Assembly (NCBI GenBank): GCA_020747015.1
Contig: JAGTJM010000003.1
Coordinates: 310,001 to 374,000 of the forward strand
Direction of reading: 5' to 3'
Source: Pyrenochaeta sp. MPI-SDFR-AT-0127
Taxonomy: Eukaryota; Ascomycota; Dothideomycetes; Pleosporales; Cucurbitariaceae
Length of the DNA stretch: 64,000 bases
The notes beneath the pieces are model-generated. The model did no database searches. It saw nothing but the letters and a program-made list of their open reading frames with translations, and was not told where the DNA came from. Shown here piece after piece: positions 1 through 11,929 of this stretch; the first letter of the stretch is position 1; every line of letters begins with the position of its first letter. Made by a program: the position numbers and the translations under genes.

Positions 1-800
1 GATCTGCTTATGAGGATGATGGATAATGGCAATGGTTCGTCGAAAGCTCGCGCAGGTGTATTCTTCCTAGCCGCAGGCTTCGCCTTTACTGCAATGTTTG
101 AAAACATTTGTGGGAATGCCATTGCCGGAGGTATTGACTTAGCTGGTCTCTTCCCTCGATATATCGACATCAGACGTGGAGCCATTATAACTTTTGTAGC
201 GGCCTGGATCGTTCAACCTTGGCAGCTCATAAACAAGGCCACAACGTTCATCGCCGTTCTTTCATCGTTCTCCGTCTTCCTAGCACCAATCATCGGCATC
301 ATGGCTTGCGACTATTATTTGCTTAGGAAAAGGAGGATCCGCCTGAGCCATTTGTATCGAACTATCGACTCGGACTATAATTTCTGGCACGGAGTCAATT
401 GGCGCGCAATACCGGCCTGGATATGTGGATGGGCGCCGACTATTGGGGGGCTCATCGTGACTGTTCGAGGAGATCTGAATCCTCCGAGGTCTTTGGTTCA
501 ACTTTACTACATGGCTTTTCTAATCGGTGCGTAAGATTGGAAGTCATTTGTCAGTCAATACTGCTAACAATCACTCCAGGGTTCTTTATTAGTGCTATTA
601 TCTTCTACACTCTGAACATCTTCTTTCCGGTACAAGACATGGACCAAATAGACGAAACGGACCTTTATGGTACCTTTACTGAGACTGAAGCCCGAAGGGT
701 TGGCGTCACACCACTCGAAGAGGTAACAATACTTGGAATGGCGACCGTACGAAGATCATCAGATAACTTCGCCATGGCTGAGGATGGGAAAGGTGTATAA
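1..800 (+). CDS. NCS1-family nucleobase/allantoin permease, 3' part (5' partial)
   Basis: This is the C-terminal part of a plasma-membrane symporter of the NCS1 family (uracil, uridine, allantoin or related substrates). The reading frame is open to the left edge, so the start lies outside. Exons are <1-526 and 580-800; the intron (527-579) starts GTGCGT, has CTAAC at 564-568 and ends CAG, and the join restores I-G-F-F-I-S. Visible family traits are several hydrophobic helices, the GNAIAGGIDLAGLFPRYI stretch near the start, the WQLINKA loop, the DYYLLRKRR loop and a charged cytoplasmic tail after the last helix. The tail is rich in Asp/Glu/Thr as in fungal Fur-type permeases. The substrate cannot be told from this part. 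The family call is firm; the exact member is open. Confidence 0.88.
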
Positions 801-3525
801 GCACAAGCTAGGGTTGATCGAATTATATTCAGGAGTGCTTGGAATATATGATTTATCTAGTCGACCAGTCCAGTGGCTCCGTGATGCAGCGCATTGTCTT
901 TTAGAAGCGTTGTGGTTCCCTGGCAAGGTATTGTCAATGACGGCCATTGACTGGCTGATAGAATCGCTTGATCCTTTCATCATCCCCTGTGACTACTTGA
1001 TTTGAAGGTGGAACTACTTGTTGGTGTGACCGGGTTTGCCTGGAGCAGTACATGAACTTGGCAAGCCTTGTTGTCAATGTTTCCAGCTAAAGGAGGCTCA
1101 ACTCTGTATTGCGGCCCTTTTAAGGTTTGCCAAGCGATAAAGATGCCTCTGACACTCGTTAGCTCGTTGAAAGCCACAAATGGATCCACTTCATTTTGTT
1201 AGCAACAGTCATATCTGGGTCTGTGGAATCTAGCTATGGCCCTAGGGTGCTCCACCAAGATTCTGTGCGGCGCAGAGTAGGGTCTGTGACATGTTGTTAT
1301 CAGCGATCTTGAGAAAAGCCAGTGTTTGAACGATATTGGGATAATTTTCTGCATGCTGTGCATCGCACAACACTCTGCTTAGCCTAGTCTTGACGCCAAT
1401 ATTGGGTTATCCTGCAATGTGAGGTCACTGGTGCGCGCAATGGGTGCTCAGAAAGTGCTGCCTTTTCAGCGTGGTCACGATTAGCAGCCATCTATGATGA
1501 AGAAACAAGCAGTGACAAAGCAAGCGGCAAAGACCGTTACTTAGTTTTTGGTTGAACTGCTGTGTTGCACGCTAAAACAATTCTTTTTACCTAGCCAATC
1601 ACCCAGTGCCCAAACTTGGGCTCCAAAGCGCCGGGTAAGGCTGTCGCGACTTCCGCTTGCACCACCAGCTGTATGATCGCCATATTTGGAGCATTGAAGC
1701 CAGCGGCTTTACTTGCAAGTTTTCGATCTAAAATTAAAATCGCCGTGGTGGAGAACATTAGCTTAGCGTGTGCAAATGGCACAAATCGCGATGAGCAACA
1801 CACCAACCCACCCTGGCTTCGTAACCCCGTGCTGATCAACATCCGGCTCTACCCCCCCGCTGAGCCTCAGTCCCTTTATTCTTGGCGGTGTAATATTCGT
1901 GGGTGCGTCCACGTCAAATTATGGGCCTCGTTGACGCATTTCGCCCCTCATAACTCGCCCAGTGGCGGCCCGGAAGGTGTCGGGCATTAATGGTGCTGAG
2001 TGCACTGCGCATCCCCAGAGGACATTGGCCGTTCGAGATAGAGAATCAAAGAAACTGGATAGAAGACAGCAACCTACAGGACTAAGGATCACACGTAGTA
2101 GTTAGCGCTTCTGGTTTGAGCTGCAGTAGCCGCCGGACATGGACGCCTTCGGCTTTATGCAATGATCTACTTGAGCTTCACTGCTGCAATGCAACTAAAA
2201 GGAAGTGCTGGAGTGGACGTGGGGAGCCAGCGCTTTCAATGAGGTCGAGACACGCTTTCTGCCTAAGGCTTGGGCTTGGCCGGAGCAGGGTCAAACAATC
2301 GAGTGGATCTGGTCGAGGTTTCTGGCATTGTTGAGACGGCCTCTCTGTTTCCTGCGATGACCCTAGACGAGACATGCCGCGCACTCGGGAAGCAGCTAGC
2401 GCAGAATCCTCATCGAGTCTTATCTACACACAAGCGTATCTGGTCCCCGGCTGTGGCTTCATCGGCTCCAAAACGGTGGGGCTTTTGCCCTAGTGCGTTT
2501 TGCGCAGGATACTTGGCATCAAGGTCGACACAACTGGATCCGCTTTAGCTGTTTCGTCACGTTTCAACGCCCATTTCCTTAGCTCGAATCAAGGCAATCC
2601 TACAGCTAGAGCCGCATCTTATTTCCTCGCTGCTCATCTCCCGTACCTAGGGTCCGCCTTGGCCAGAGTCGGATTATACCGGTCCGCACCATTCATGGTG
2701 ATCAACACCAGAAGCCGCTAGTCTAGGTACCCAGGCGCCTCTAGAAGCAAGAGGGACTCTCCTTGAACCGCGGCGTTGGTCCGCTGCTCCATGCGCGGGC
2801 TCTGTACTTCGTTGCCCGTCTCTAGCAACGCAAGAGCCACAACCATTGACGTGCTCGCCAAATCTTGACGACGAAGTAGAGTCGGACTCACACGAAAAGG
2901 AGTACAGTGAAAGCAATATCCTGACGATTTGTTTACGCATAGTTTCATTCTCTTTCGTTTTGTGCACAAGCAAGTCGACAAGCACTTCTCTAAAAGTCTT
3001 AGAGACGGAGCTGCATTCAAACATCTTGGCCGACTGGATACCGCCAAGCTTGTTCTCCATTTCTGGATTGGATGAAGCGAAGACGACCTCATGTTGTCAT
3101 CCACAAGCACGTGCATTGGCCCTGAATCAGGGCTTATCCGAAGCTTCGATGTGGATACTAGGAGAAAGTACGCAACACTTTACCTCAGCCAAGCTCGCTG
3201 TGATTCCACTCCACCCCTACATCACTGCTCAAGGTCGCTTTACTAACCGCCAGAAGTTGTTAGTGCCTAGGATGGTACGTGGTTCGAAACAGGACCGATT
3301 TGGGGAAAATACTACCTCCCCCATGTTGATCTTGCTCTGTGCTGGTTAATACTCTGCTTCCCTCCACTTCGCGTCCTGGCGACCTGTCAACGGCCCGGTG
3401 CTGGTTTCATTCATAGTCCTATCGCCTGTTCTGCATCTTCTACATGTATCCTACTTTTTGTTTATCTACTGGCGTTTCCGTTCGTTAGTTCTTCTGGTGC
3501 AGGCCACCTCTCATTGAATTTCGCC
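801..3525. other. Gene-poor stretch, 2.7 kb
   Basis: No complete gene is supported. All open frames are short and overlap each other on both strands without splice logic that joins them. One short Trp-rich frame at 2199-2360 looks like an eroded gene piece and is listed separately. Base composition is not strongly AT-rich, so heavy RIP mutation is not evident. The right end (about 3350-3525) is C/T-rich and is the likely promoter and leader of the next gene. Confidence 0.5.
2199..2360 (+). pseudogene. Possible relic of a protein gene, Trp-rich frame
   Basis: Between an in-frame TAA (2196) and a TGA (2358) there is a 53-codon frame with unusual protein-like content: the motif E-W-T-W-G-A-S-A-F-N, then R-F-L-P-K-A-W-A-W-P and then I-E-W-I-W-S-R-F-L. 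Six Trp codons lie within about 27 residues, with alternating charged and aromatic positions typical of a folded domain, while neighbouring frames look random. There is no start codon and no flanking exon that I can join. It may be a single surviving exon or a decayed gene. I do not recognise the family. Confidence 0.25.
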
Positions 3526-5395
3526 ATGGACACTCGATTCCAACCTGAAGGACTGTCTTTCGGCAGCAAAGACTCATACAATCCTAATGTCAGCAATGGC
3601 GACCCAAGCCATTATTCTCCCCAACCACAACAACCACTTCGATATTCTCAACCGCAACAAGCAGGCCAATATGGCGTTCCAACTGGCCCTCGTCTGGCCT
3701 CTCCACAGCAACAACAAGCCCAGTATTCTCTCCCATCTGGCCGTTATTCTCCTCAGCCAGTAAACGATTACAACCGCATGCCCATTCCGCAGCAACAAGA
3801 GCAGCAACCAAGACAGTTCTCTCCTCAACAGGAAACAAGACAATACATTCCTCCACAGGGAACAGGACAATACCCTCCTCAACAGGAAGCACGACAATTC
3901 TCTCCTCCGCCTGCCCAAAACCAGTATCCTGGTGCCCCATCACACGAGACTAGCCGCAGCACTACATGGGTGCAGACCCCTTCTGGCCCTTATCCATCGG
4001 GTGATGGTTACTTCCCTGGCCCAGTTGATGCCAATGGCTATCCAGTTGACAACAAAGGGAGACCGCAAGAACCGCAAAACCCATTCAGAGACCCTCCTAT
4101 GCAGACTCTTCCGCCGATTGACACGTCAGCGATCGACCTTGAGAAGCACAAGCATGATGATCATCACTCGGGCTGGGACAAGCACACGAAGCTTCCAGGC
4201 AGGAAAGATCCTAACCAGCCATACCTGACATACGGTCAACGAATCAAGCATTTCACCTGGGCTAACTACACTTTGACTATGGCTACGGGTGGTATTTCGA
4301 CCCTGATTGCTATCCAACCACACTCTTTCCCGGGACTCATCACAATCGGCGCCATCTTCTTCATTCTGAATCTCGTGATGTTCACCGCCACCACCTTGAC
4401 ATTGATCCTTCGCTTTACCAAGTATGCTGGATCTTTCAAGGCATCAATCACACACGAACGTGAGGGCCTCTTCCTTGGGCCCTTCCTCCTCTCGATTGCG
4501 ACTATCATTACCGGTACACAGAAGTATATTATCGAAGCGTATGATGATGAGCATCCTAACAGGACCTGGGCTATTACGATGATGGCTGTGGCCTTTTGGT
4601 CTTATACCTTTATCGCCTTCTGTCTCGCTTCCTTCCAGTACTCGTTCCTCTTCTGTTTCCATACCTACAAGCTCACCAGCTTCATGCCTTCGTGGCTTCT
4701 GCCAATCTTTCCGGTCATGCTTTCAGGTACCATTGCCGCCACCATTGCGAAAACACAGCCAGTTCAATCAAGAATGCCCATCATTGTGGCTGGACTTGGT
4801 TGCCAGGGTCTTGGGTTTACTATTGCCATCCTGATGTACGCCCATTACATTGGTCGCCTCATGCAAGTTGGATATCCCGATCGAGAGCATCGAGGAGCTA
4901 TGTTCATTGGTGTTGGACCGCCTTCCTTCACAATTCTGGCATTGATTGGTATGGCAAATGCCCTACCCGACGACTTTGATTTGCAAGGAGATGGTCTAAT
5001 CGACGCGGCAATGCTTCGAACCTTGGCTCTCGTTGTTGCCTTGTTCCTCTGGGTTTTGGCTATGTGGTTTTTCATGATCACTCTCGTTGCTGTAAGTACT
5101 CTTTCAAACATCCTACAATCAGTGCGATCACTAACGTTGTGCAAAGATCATTCATCAGTGGGCTATCTACTTCCATTTGGGATGGTGGGCTATGGTGTTC
5201 CCTAACACGGGTTTCGTCATCGCCACCATCAACATTGGCAACTCTCTCCAAGACGACACAATTCTCTTTGTCGGCAACGGTCTCTCGATTGCCATCGTCA
5301 CAATGTGGTTTTATGTCCTCTTCAACCACGTCAGGGCCATTTATGTCGCTGATATCTTCTATCCTGGCCTTGACGAGGATATTGCAGACCACTAG
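3526..5395 (+). CDS. TDT/SLAC1-type C4-dicarboxylate (malic acid) transporter with long Gln/Pro-rich N-terminus
   Basis: Membrane transporter of the tellurite-resistance/dicarboxylate transporter family (yeast Mae1, plant SLAC1 fold), 604 aa. Exons are 3526-5091 and 5147-5395; the intron has GTAAGT at its start and CTAAC at 5131, and the join reads L-V-A-I-I-H-Q-W. The first ATG (3526) sits in a good context (CGCCATGG). Residues 1 to about 225 form a disordered, Gln/Pro/Tyr-rich cytoplasmic tail with imperfect repeats; then F-T-W-A-N-Y-T-L-T-M-A-T-G-G-I opens the transmembrane core of about ten helices, which ends near the C-terminus. Family members move malate or other dicarboxylates or anions; the substrate here is inferred. 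The gene converges on the next transporter, leaving 1.46 kb between stop codons. Confidence 0.88.
3590..3930 (+). repeat. Imperfect coding repeats, Gln/Pro-rich
   Basis: The N-terminal tail of the TDT transporter is built from degenerate units of roughly 10-13 codons carrying R-Q-F/Y-S/I-P and P-P-Q-Q-E motifs, for example Q-Q-E-T-R-Q-Y-I-P-P and Q-Q-E-A-R-Q-F-S-P-P. CAACAG/CAGCAA tracts dominate. Such repeats often vary in number between isolates. Confidence 0.7.
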
Positions 5396-6043
5396 AAACA
5401 AGATTGTCACCTTTTTGGAGTCTTCGCCATCGCGCTGGTAATGCTAGTAACATGAAATTGCGCTGCTTCAGATTTTCCACCAACCCCCAGTCATTCGTTG
5501 CACAACAACAGAAAAAAACGTCGCGCTATCTCAAGCAATAGCCATTCCTTTATACCCCTGTCTTCTTCTGCTTCACTTCAGTTCTCGACCAGAAGGCTGC
5601 CAGCAGGTCTCAACGCTTCATCATGTATTTATCACCTCATTGCAATAGACCAAAGAAGCCACACTCGCAAGGCGCCTGTAATCTACACAGCTATCCTTCT
5701 TTCTTTTTTTCTTCTAACTTTGCTCTTGCATAGCGGCGGCGTCATAAAACGGGGAGGGCAATATTCACGGGCAATATTTCTGCGCATTTCGGGCATATAG
5801 AATTTGGTGATGAGAACAAAAAAGCCCAGGGCGGCGGCTTTACCCAGTCCCTTCAACAGGATCAAATGATAGAACTGGAAATTTTCAATGCATGCGCAAG
5901 TTTGTTGCTCTCCCCAGTTATGCAGCAAGAACACATCAAAAAAAATACACATACAATGCGTTGCCAAATCGCCAATTGTCACATATACAAAGGCAGATGA
6001 TTTGACATGGGCAAGAAATGGAAAGCTTCATACGATTAGTGAC

Positions 6044-6065
6044 CGCTGGGCAGACGCTGGGCAGA
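6044..6065. repeat. Two tandem copies of an 11-bp unit
   Basis: The unit CGCTGGGCAGA occurs twice head to tail with no mismatch. Confidence 0.8.
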
Positions 6066-6355
6066 CACTGAATGAAACAACGTCACAGTCTCAAATCCTA
6101 CGGATAGAGAAACAACCGACCGCTCGAAGAGGTTCCCGAGTGTATTTGTCCCTCCGACTAACGACAGGTCTTGACTGTTTGAAGCGTTGGAGCCAAGACG
6201 GCTTGGTGATTCGGATGAGAATGACAAAGCGAAGAGTGAGCAAGCGTCCGGGCGAGACATGATCGGGAACACATGTACGCCCGATGTCAGGGAATTTCAA
6301 GGACATAAGGTTTAGATCAGAGCCTGGGAGGGGGATCTGAAATTGCAGATATACG

Positions 6356-6385
6356 GGAGGCATACGGAGGCATACGGAGGCATAC
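6356..6385. repeat. Three tandem copies of GGAGGCATAC
   Basis: Three perfect 10-bp copies, preceded by a partial copy (ATAC at 6351-6354) and followed by a G-rich run. It is a micro-minisatellite in non-coding DNA. Confidence 0.9.
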
Positions 6386-6859
6386 GGGGGGGAATTGGAC
6401 GAGGACGTGACGGCATATCAGGCTTCCAGCGCTCGGGAGAGGGGATCATGATTCCGGTATCATGAAGCCTTGTCACCCAACATGACTATGACTAGGTAAT
6501 TCAGGCTAAGGGCAGGCTTGATGGTGAGCCTGAGGCGCAGATCGGTGGAGACAAATGTCGCTAAAGTGGGGGCATTGCGGCTCTGCAACATGCGAACACG
6601 GCTTATGAGACGGTGTACTATCTCATTATCTGCATGCATTATAGGCCTCGTATCGGGTTCCGTCTATCAATGGAAGTCGCCATGTGATGCTTCCGACGTC
6701 ACATGAAGACTGCAGCTCTCTGCCATGTAAAGCAATCGAGAAAGAATTGTTCCTTTGTAAAATGAGTTGAGTGCAAATGCTCCACACTGCACAAAGCCGG
6801 ATAAATGTTGAGTCATGAAGTAGCTCTACCTTAAGCACTAGTGCTCCTCATCAAACCGA

Positions 6860-9104
6860 TTACTTCGTCTCCTTCTCCTCACCCTCGGCGTAATGTCCAG
6901 ACGGGTTGTCCCTCACCAACCCGCCCTCTGCATTTACCAACTCCTGAATCGGCTTCCCCGCCAGCTCATTTTTCGTTTCATTAGCCACCGTCGGTTCGGA
7001 ACCCTCACCTCTTCGTCCGACAGGAATGAAGGCATCGTAGTAACGCGGCATGACTAGTCCACTTAACACGACAACGATGGTCAGAATCGACAAAATGAAA
7101 CCTGCAATCATCATGGGATCATAGCGCAGAGAATGAAACTCTGGGAAGGCGAAGGAGAAAATGATGGCGAGGACGGGTCCCGAGATGTAGCGCAGGAGGA
7201 CCGGGAGGAAAAACGGAATCTTCCAGTTCTTGCCTTGGCCAACGATGATGTTGAGATCGCGGCGGAGTTGGTTGCCCTAGGCACAATATTAGGTTCTAGT
7301 ACTAGAAACCCTGCCGCCACAGCGAACTTACCGAGTAGAAAGCCAGGAACCAAAATTTGCGCAAAATGTTGGTACAATTCCATATGCTCGCCGCGGGTGC
7401 ACTTGGCGTTTGCGCGATGACTACAGCCACAATCGTACTTATGACCCAGATACCAATACCAACCTCGGCGCCGATTGCTGGATTGGTTCCATGTGCTACG
7501 GAAATACCGATGATCTGTGCGCCAAAAACTAAAGTTGGAGGTACAAAGTTAGGATGTATCTCAATTGTAGCTCGTACATGGACGTGACATACATCCGATG
7601 TTGTAGATGATAAGTGCGAGATGACCAGTCTGTTCACGGATGTCTCTCCACCGGTACACTGTCGTGGCACTAGTAACTTCGCTCCATACAACAAAGATCA
7701 GTGCGACATTATTGATCCATCGATCTATACCGTCTAAGAGGTACTAGAGTAAGGGTAAAAATGTCAGTATGCTCTTTCTATGCAATAAACGGGGGCCACA
7801 AACTTACGTAGCCGAATTCCGTACAATATGGAATGCACATCAAGAAAGAGATTCCCGTGACCGCTGTGACGACCACCGGACGAGAGGCTTTCACGATCCC
7901 CGAATCGCAGATCAATGTGACAACGACATCCAACATGACGAAAGCTGAGCTAAAGCCAAGGACTACAAGTGTGAAGAAAAGTAGTACAGCCCAGAAGTTG
8001 GCTCCTGGCATTTGGAGGACAGCTTCAGGCAATGTCAGAAATCCGACCACAAAGGCGCCAAGTCGAACACCATCCTGTGGCCACCTGCGGAGATAGCCGA
8101 CAACACCAAAGACGGCAAATGCGGCGAAATTCTCGAATAGTACGTTGCTACCACAGATAAGGACTGCGTCCATAACAGCGTTGGAATGCTTCTGGTTGTA
8201 GCTAGCATATGACGTGAAGTATCCGAAGCCAATGCCTGTGGAGAAAAAGACTTGACCTACGGCGACCTGCCAGACGGTACCAGAAGCGAGCTGGTCGGTC
8301 CTCCAAGTGCGCCAAAGGAGAGCGACGCCTTCGCTCGCGTTGGGTAGAGACAGGGACCGGCCGACGAAGATAATCGTAGTCACTATCGGCAAACCCATGG
8401 TGAAGTAAACAACTCGTCCGGTAAGGCCGACTCCACGAAAGATGGAGACCCAAATCAAGAACCAGATGAAAATACTCCAGCCAACTGTCTCGCCAATAAC
8501 AGCGTTTGCAGGATAACCTTGATATGCAGCAACTGCGCTGCCGTCTGGTGTCAAACTTCCTTCAGTGATGTTGCCGACTTTGAGGATATCGTTCCAGTAA
8601 AAATCTTCAATGCGGTTCTCCCACGGGAGAGGACTCGTGAAACTGTGACGGAAGTAGTTCATGATCCAGGCAAGGTTGACAGTAAAGTACTGAACAACGA
8701 GGACTTCAAAGGAACATGCACTGTCAGCAAGTATGCTCAATCTGAACAGGACGTGGCCTTCACGTACAACTAACGATGACGGGTCCCATACCAACACCCT
8801 TTAGTCTTCGATTTATGTTGTTGAACGCAATAACGGTACCACCACGATACGCTTGGCCGATTGAGACCTCCAGTATGAGCGCTGGAATAGCAATTAAGAA
8901 CACGGCGAGCAGATACGGGACGAACCACTGCAGTCCATAATTGTTGTAGACGACGGAAGGGTATCGAAGAAGGTTGCCCTGGCCAGCACAACCACCCATT
9001 GCAGCAAGCAGAAAGGCTGCTCTTGATGGCCACTGATCACGGCCATCTTCAGATTTCGCTGGAGGAGGCGCGGCCCAGGCCCCGACCTTTCTGAGAACAT
9101 TCAT
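6860..9104 (-). CDS. Neurotransmitter:sodium symporter (SLC6/NSS) family transporter
   Basis: Sodium-dependent symporter with the LeuT fold, 665 aa, plasma membrane; fungal members probably import amino acids or related amines, but the substrate is not known from sequence. Exons (minus strand) are 9104-8768, 8703-7808, 7743-7593, 7528-7332 and 7276-6860, with introns of 55-64 nt; all five join in phase. The start is the ATG at 9104, just before R-K-V-G-A-W-A-A-P-P-P-A-K-S; a longer open frame upstream uses no family sequence. Diagnostic is the first helix, A-M-G-G-C-A-G-Q-G-N-L-L-R-Y-P, the unwound sodium-site segment of the family, followed by the E-V-S-I-G-Q-A-Y-R-G-G loop. About twelve helices follow, with a hydrophilic tail ending in K-E-T-K. 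Confidence 0.92.
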
Positions 9105-10230
9105 GGCGCAAATTGGTTCACGGGAGATGGGGTGGAGGATAATGAAAGAGAGGAAGAACCTCGATGACCAAACTACGTAGGTGAAGGTTGCATTTTGTAT
9201 CTTTCGGATGGTAACTACCTTGCTAAGGGCCGCCAAGGGATCGTAGGGCTCGCAGGGATTGTAAATTCGTTCATCCCACGTTTGGTTGGTGCTTGCGATG
9301 GGGTGAGCCATGACAGCCTTCCCCCCATAGGTGGCTCTAGACACATGCGTAGACCCATCGTCCCGTCAAGAGAGATAGCGCGACAACCCCGAACATCTCC
9401 ACTTACAAAATCAAGCACTTCTTGCAGGAGGATCCCTCTTGCAATTTGATGATCGGAGACACCGTTGTGTGGATTTGAAGAATTCGCAAGTTGTTGCGGT
9501 TCGGTGCCAAGCTTCCGCTGCGCGATGTGGATTAGGTTGGTCGGCGGAGGCCCGGCGTACGTCAGCAAGCAGTTGAAGGATCAGTTCCGGCAAATCACTG
9601 CTGCGGCTCAATGCCGTTTTCCGACTTGACGAGCCTGGGCAACACCTTGGCCTACTCTTGCACCATCACGTCACAGTCTTTCCATCTTGTGATCCTAGCA
9701 TTTTGCCTGTCAGCTACACGGTGGAGAAGATTCGTTTATCGAATTTCGTGCTAGAGAGGCGCTGTTGCGTGCTCGCTGAAGTTTCCTGCTCACATAAACT
9801 AACCATGTTGAATGAATAACCCATACTCAAACAATACTATAGGTCATTCCTTTCAACTTCGCGCCCCCTATGCCCTACAATATGACGCAACGTCAGGCTC
9901 CGCGGCAGACCTCGGATAGATCAACACAGGAGTATAGGGATAGGTCGCTTGAAATATTGACCAAATCAGCCTTGTACAACCGCGCTTCAAGTTTGTCTAA
10001 GCTCGCTAATTCCAGTGGCTTCAGCCTTCGAAATGGTTGTCTGGCTGTTGGGTTCCTTGGATGATGAGTCGTTCTACGAGACGTATTACTGGTGTGTACA
10101 AGCCTGATGTGGTAGCATGGCTCTCACAGCATTGATATCATCGTGCTTGTCACAGTTCCGGGGCATGTCGGGCTTTGAAGGATTGTGTGTATTCAGCAAG
10201 ATGCGAAAGACCCTGCTTCATCAACAACCT
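9105..10230. other. Intergenic region upstream of the SLC6-type gene
   Basis: The left part should contain the promoter of the SLC6-type gene and the right end the 3' UTR of the GRF protein gene. The open frames here are short and unsupported. No repeats or RNA genes seen. Confidence 0.55.
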
Positions 10231-11366
10231 TCAAGTGTCGAGCGACTCATCATGAGCCTCCCATTGGAGATGCTTCACCATTGCCTTCTCAGCCTCCAGT
10301 TCTGCTTCTAGTGTACTGACTCGGTAGGTGAGCTCCGTAATTTTTGCATCTTTCGCTTTGACTGTAGTGCGAATGACGTCTCGACCTCTCCTGTAGCCTT
10401 CAGAGCTCCTTGCATGCTTTGATAAAAGAGTCTTGAGTTCATTCTCGGTTTGAGCACCAAATCGAACACTAGCCTCGTGCAGCAAATCGAAAACATCATG
10501 CACTAAATCATCTGCCACGACATTCTTGAAGCGGCTCGGAGTTGGAGTTTCCGAGGAGGAGGAAGGTGTTGCGGCTTGATGTATCTCATCATCATTGACT
10601 TTGGAGAGTGCAAAGAGGGATCCGCCAGGAACAGGATATTTTGCGTCAAACGGATCGCCTGGTGTTCTTCGACTTGTTTGAGGCGTCTGAAGCCCAGAGG
10701 CGCTAGCTCCGTTTAGTTGATCCATCTGCCATGGTAGCTGTCGCCGAGAGGTTGCTGGAGTTGCAAAGTTTGAGGTCTTTGCAGCCTTGCTTGGTGTCTC
10801 TACTTCGGTCATGACCTGGTGTAACTCATCGTGGAAGGCATCGTCAGCATGTCCGAGACTATACTCGTCGTCTAGATTGTTGCTGGCTGACCGAGATCGC
10901 TTGCGGCTTGGTTCAGATGACCCGCTTTGTATCGTGTATGGTGGAGGTGGGGATGGGCCACGTCTGGAAGGTGTGTTTGGATTGACATTGGGTATGCTAC
11001 GATTAGGATCAGGCTCGGTGCGAGAATTGTTCGCCAGTGCAGCAGCTTCACGGTCATGTGCATTATGATCCCATAAGAAGAAGCCGCAACGTTCACCCTC
11101 AGGCTTCTGGCAGGTGCGAACTGTGAGTGGTCAGAGCCGCAATCATGACAGCGCAGATAGCCTTACACCATTTGCCCTTGTTTGGGCCTGGCTTTTTCGT
11201 TTCAAAGTGAACTGCAGGTTCTCGAGGATTGCAGTCGCCTTTCGACGGTCAGTTTCATGGCATGTTCATGGTAGGTATGGAGCTTGTTCGTACAGTGCCA
11301 GACGCCCTTCACGAATAGTCCTTTGGGGGGTCCGCCACCACGCCGTCCTCCTCTGAAGCCAGACAT
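10231..11366 (-). CDS. GRF-type zinc finger protein with C-terminal coiled coil
   Basis: A 344-aa protein found by splicing three exons: 11366-11294, 11238-11167 and 11120-10231 (introns 55 and 46 nt). The two introns cut the zinc finger into three pieces, so it is invisible in single frames. The joined GRF finger is complete: W-H-C-D-C-N, then the F-E-T-K-K-P-G-P-N-K-G-K-W-F block, R-T-C-Q-K and C-G-F-F-L-W-D (residues about 24-64), giving the C-x-C...C...C zinc ligands of the family. GRF fingers bind single-stranded nucleic acid in DNA-repair and topoisomerase proteins. The middle is disordered, Ser/Pro-rich and basic (S-R-K-R-S-R-S); the last 90 residues are a coiled coil (T-L-E-A-E-L-E-A-E-K). 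The start ATG precedes an R-G-G-R-R-G-G-G box. It probably acts in the nucleus. It is divergently paired with the next gene. Confidence 0.85.
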
Positions 11367-11929
11367 GGTCGCAGGGCGAAGAGGTGGATAGTTTGCGAAA
11401 CAAGACGACCAGTGCAGTGTGTGCTATTAGATGTGCGCCACGAGGTGGTTGGTGAACTGACGTCGGGTGCGGCTGGAACCATGGCTAGTGGTCCAAGCTC
11501 GCCATGGCGCAGAGCCAAAACTACGGGACATTGCCTTTTGAGCTGGGACAGAACTGGCGGGCCCGCTTGAGACGATCTCGTATTGTACCCTGCATCTAGA
11601 AGCTAAATCCTGCTACCCTCACATCACCTTCCGTTGTTTGGCTCAATAGGTTGGGGCCAGTGGTGTCTGCTCGCAGTTGCCGGTTTACCCGGCACACAAA
11701 ACAGTGGTGTCCGCTCGCTTCTACCCGTTCTGCTGCGCCCAGGGCCGTGGTCTCGAATCATAGATTGGATTATCGTCTTCGCCCTGTTCCTAACCAATCC
11801 CCAACTCCCTCACTTGCTTGGCATTCCGAGTGCGACCAAGCAGTGAGCATGTCGCCAGCAGTATTGTAATGCCACTGCGCCACTGCTCCTCCATTCTCTA
11901 GCTGGAGGATATCCTGTTGTATCGGCAGC
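11367..11929. promoter_or_regulatory. Divergent promoter region
   Basis: 563 bp between the start codons of the GRF protein gene (minus) and the GT34 gene (plus). No TATA box or recognisable operator was found; it is presumed to hold both promoters. Confidence 0.5.

Larger units (their letters stand above)
5396..6859. other. Convergent intergenic region
   Basis: Between the stop codons of two convergent transporter genes. I see no gene. It holds a T-rich tract near 5698-5720, a two-copy 11-bp repeat (6044-6065) and a three-copy 10-bp repeat (6356-6385). Poly(A) signals of both genes should lie here, but I could not place them firmly. Confidence 0.6.

Noticed and set aside
1616..1990. 124-codon plus-strand frame
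   Set aside because: No recognised motif, overlaps another open frame on the opposite strand, and has no splice partners.
2270..2548. Frame with a weak enoyl-CoA hydratase-like helix (A-L-G-K-Q-L-A-Q-N-P)
   Set aside because: One short helix-like match is not enough; none of the family's oxyanion-hole glycine motifs are present.
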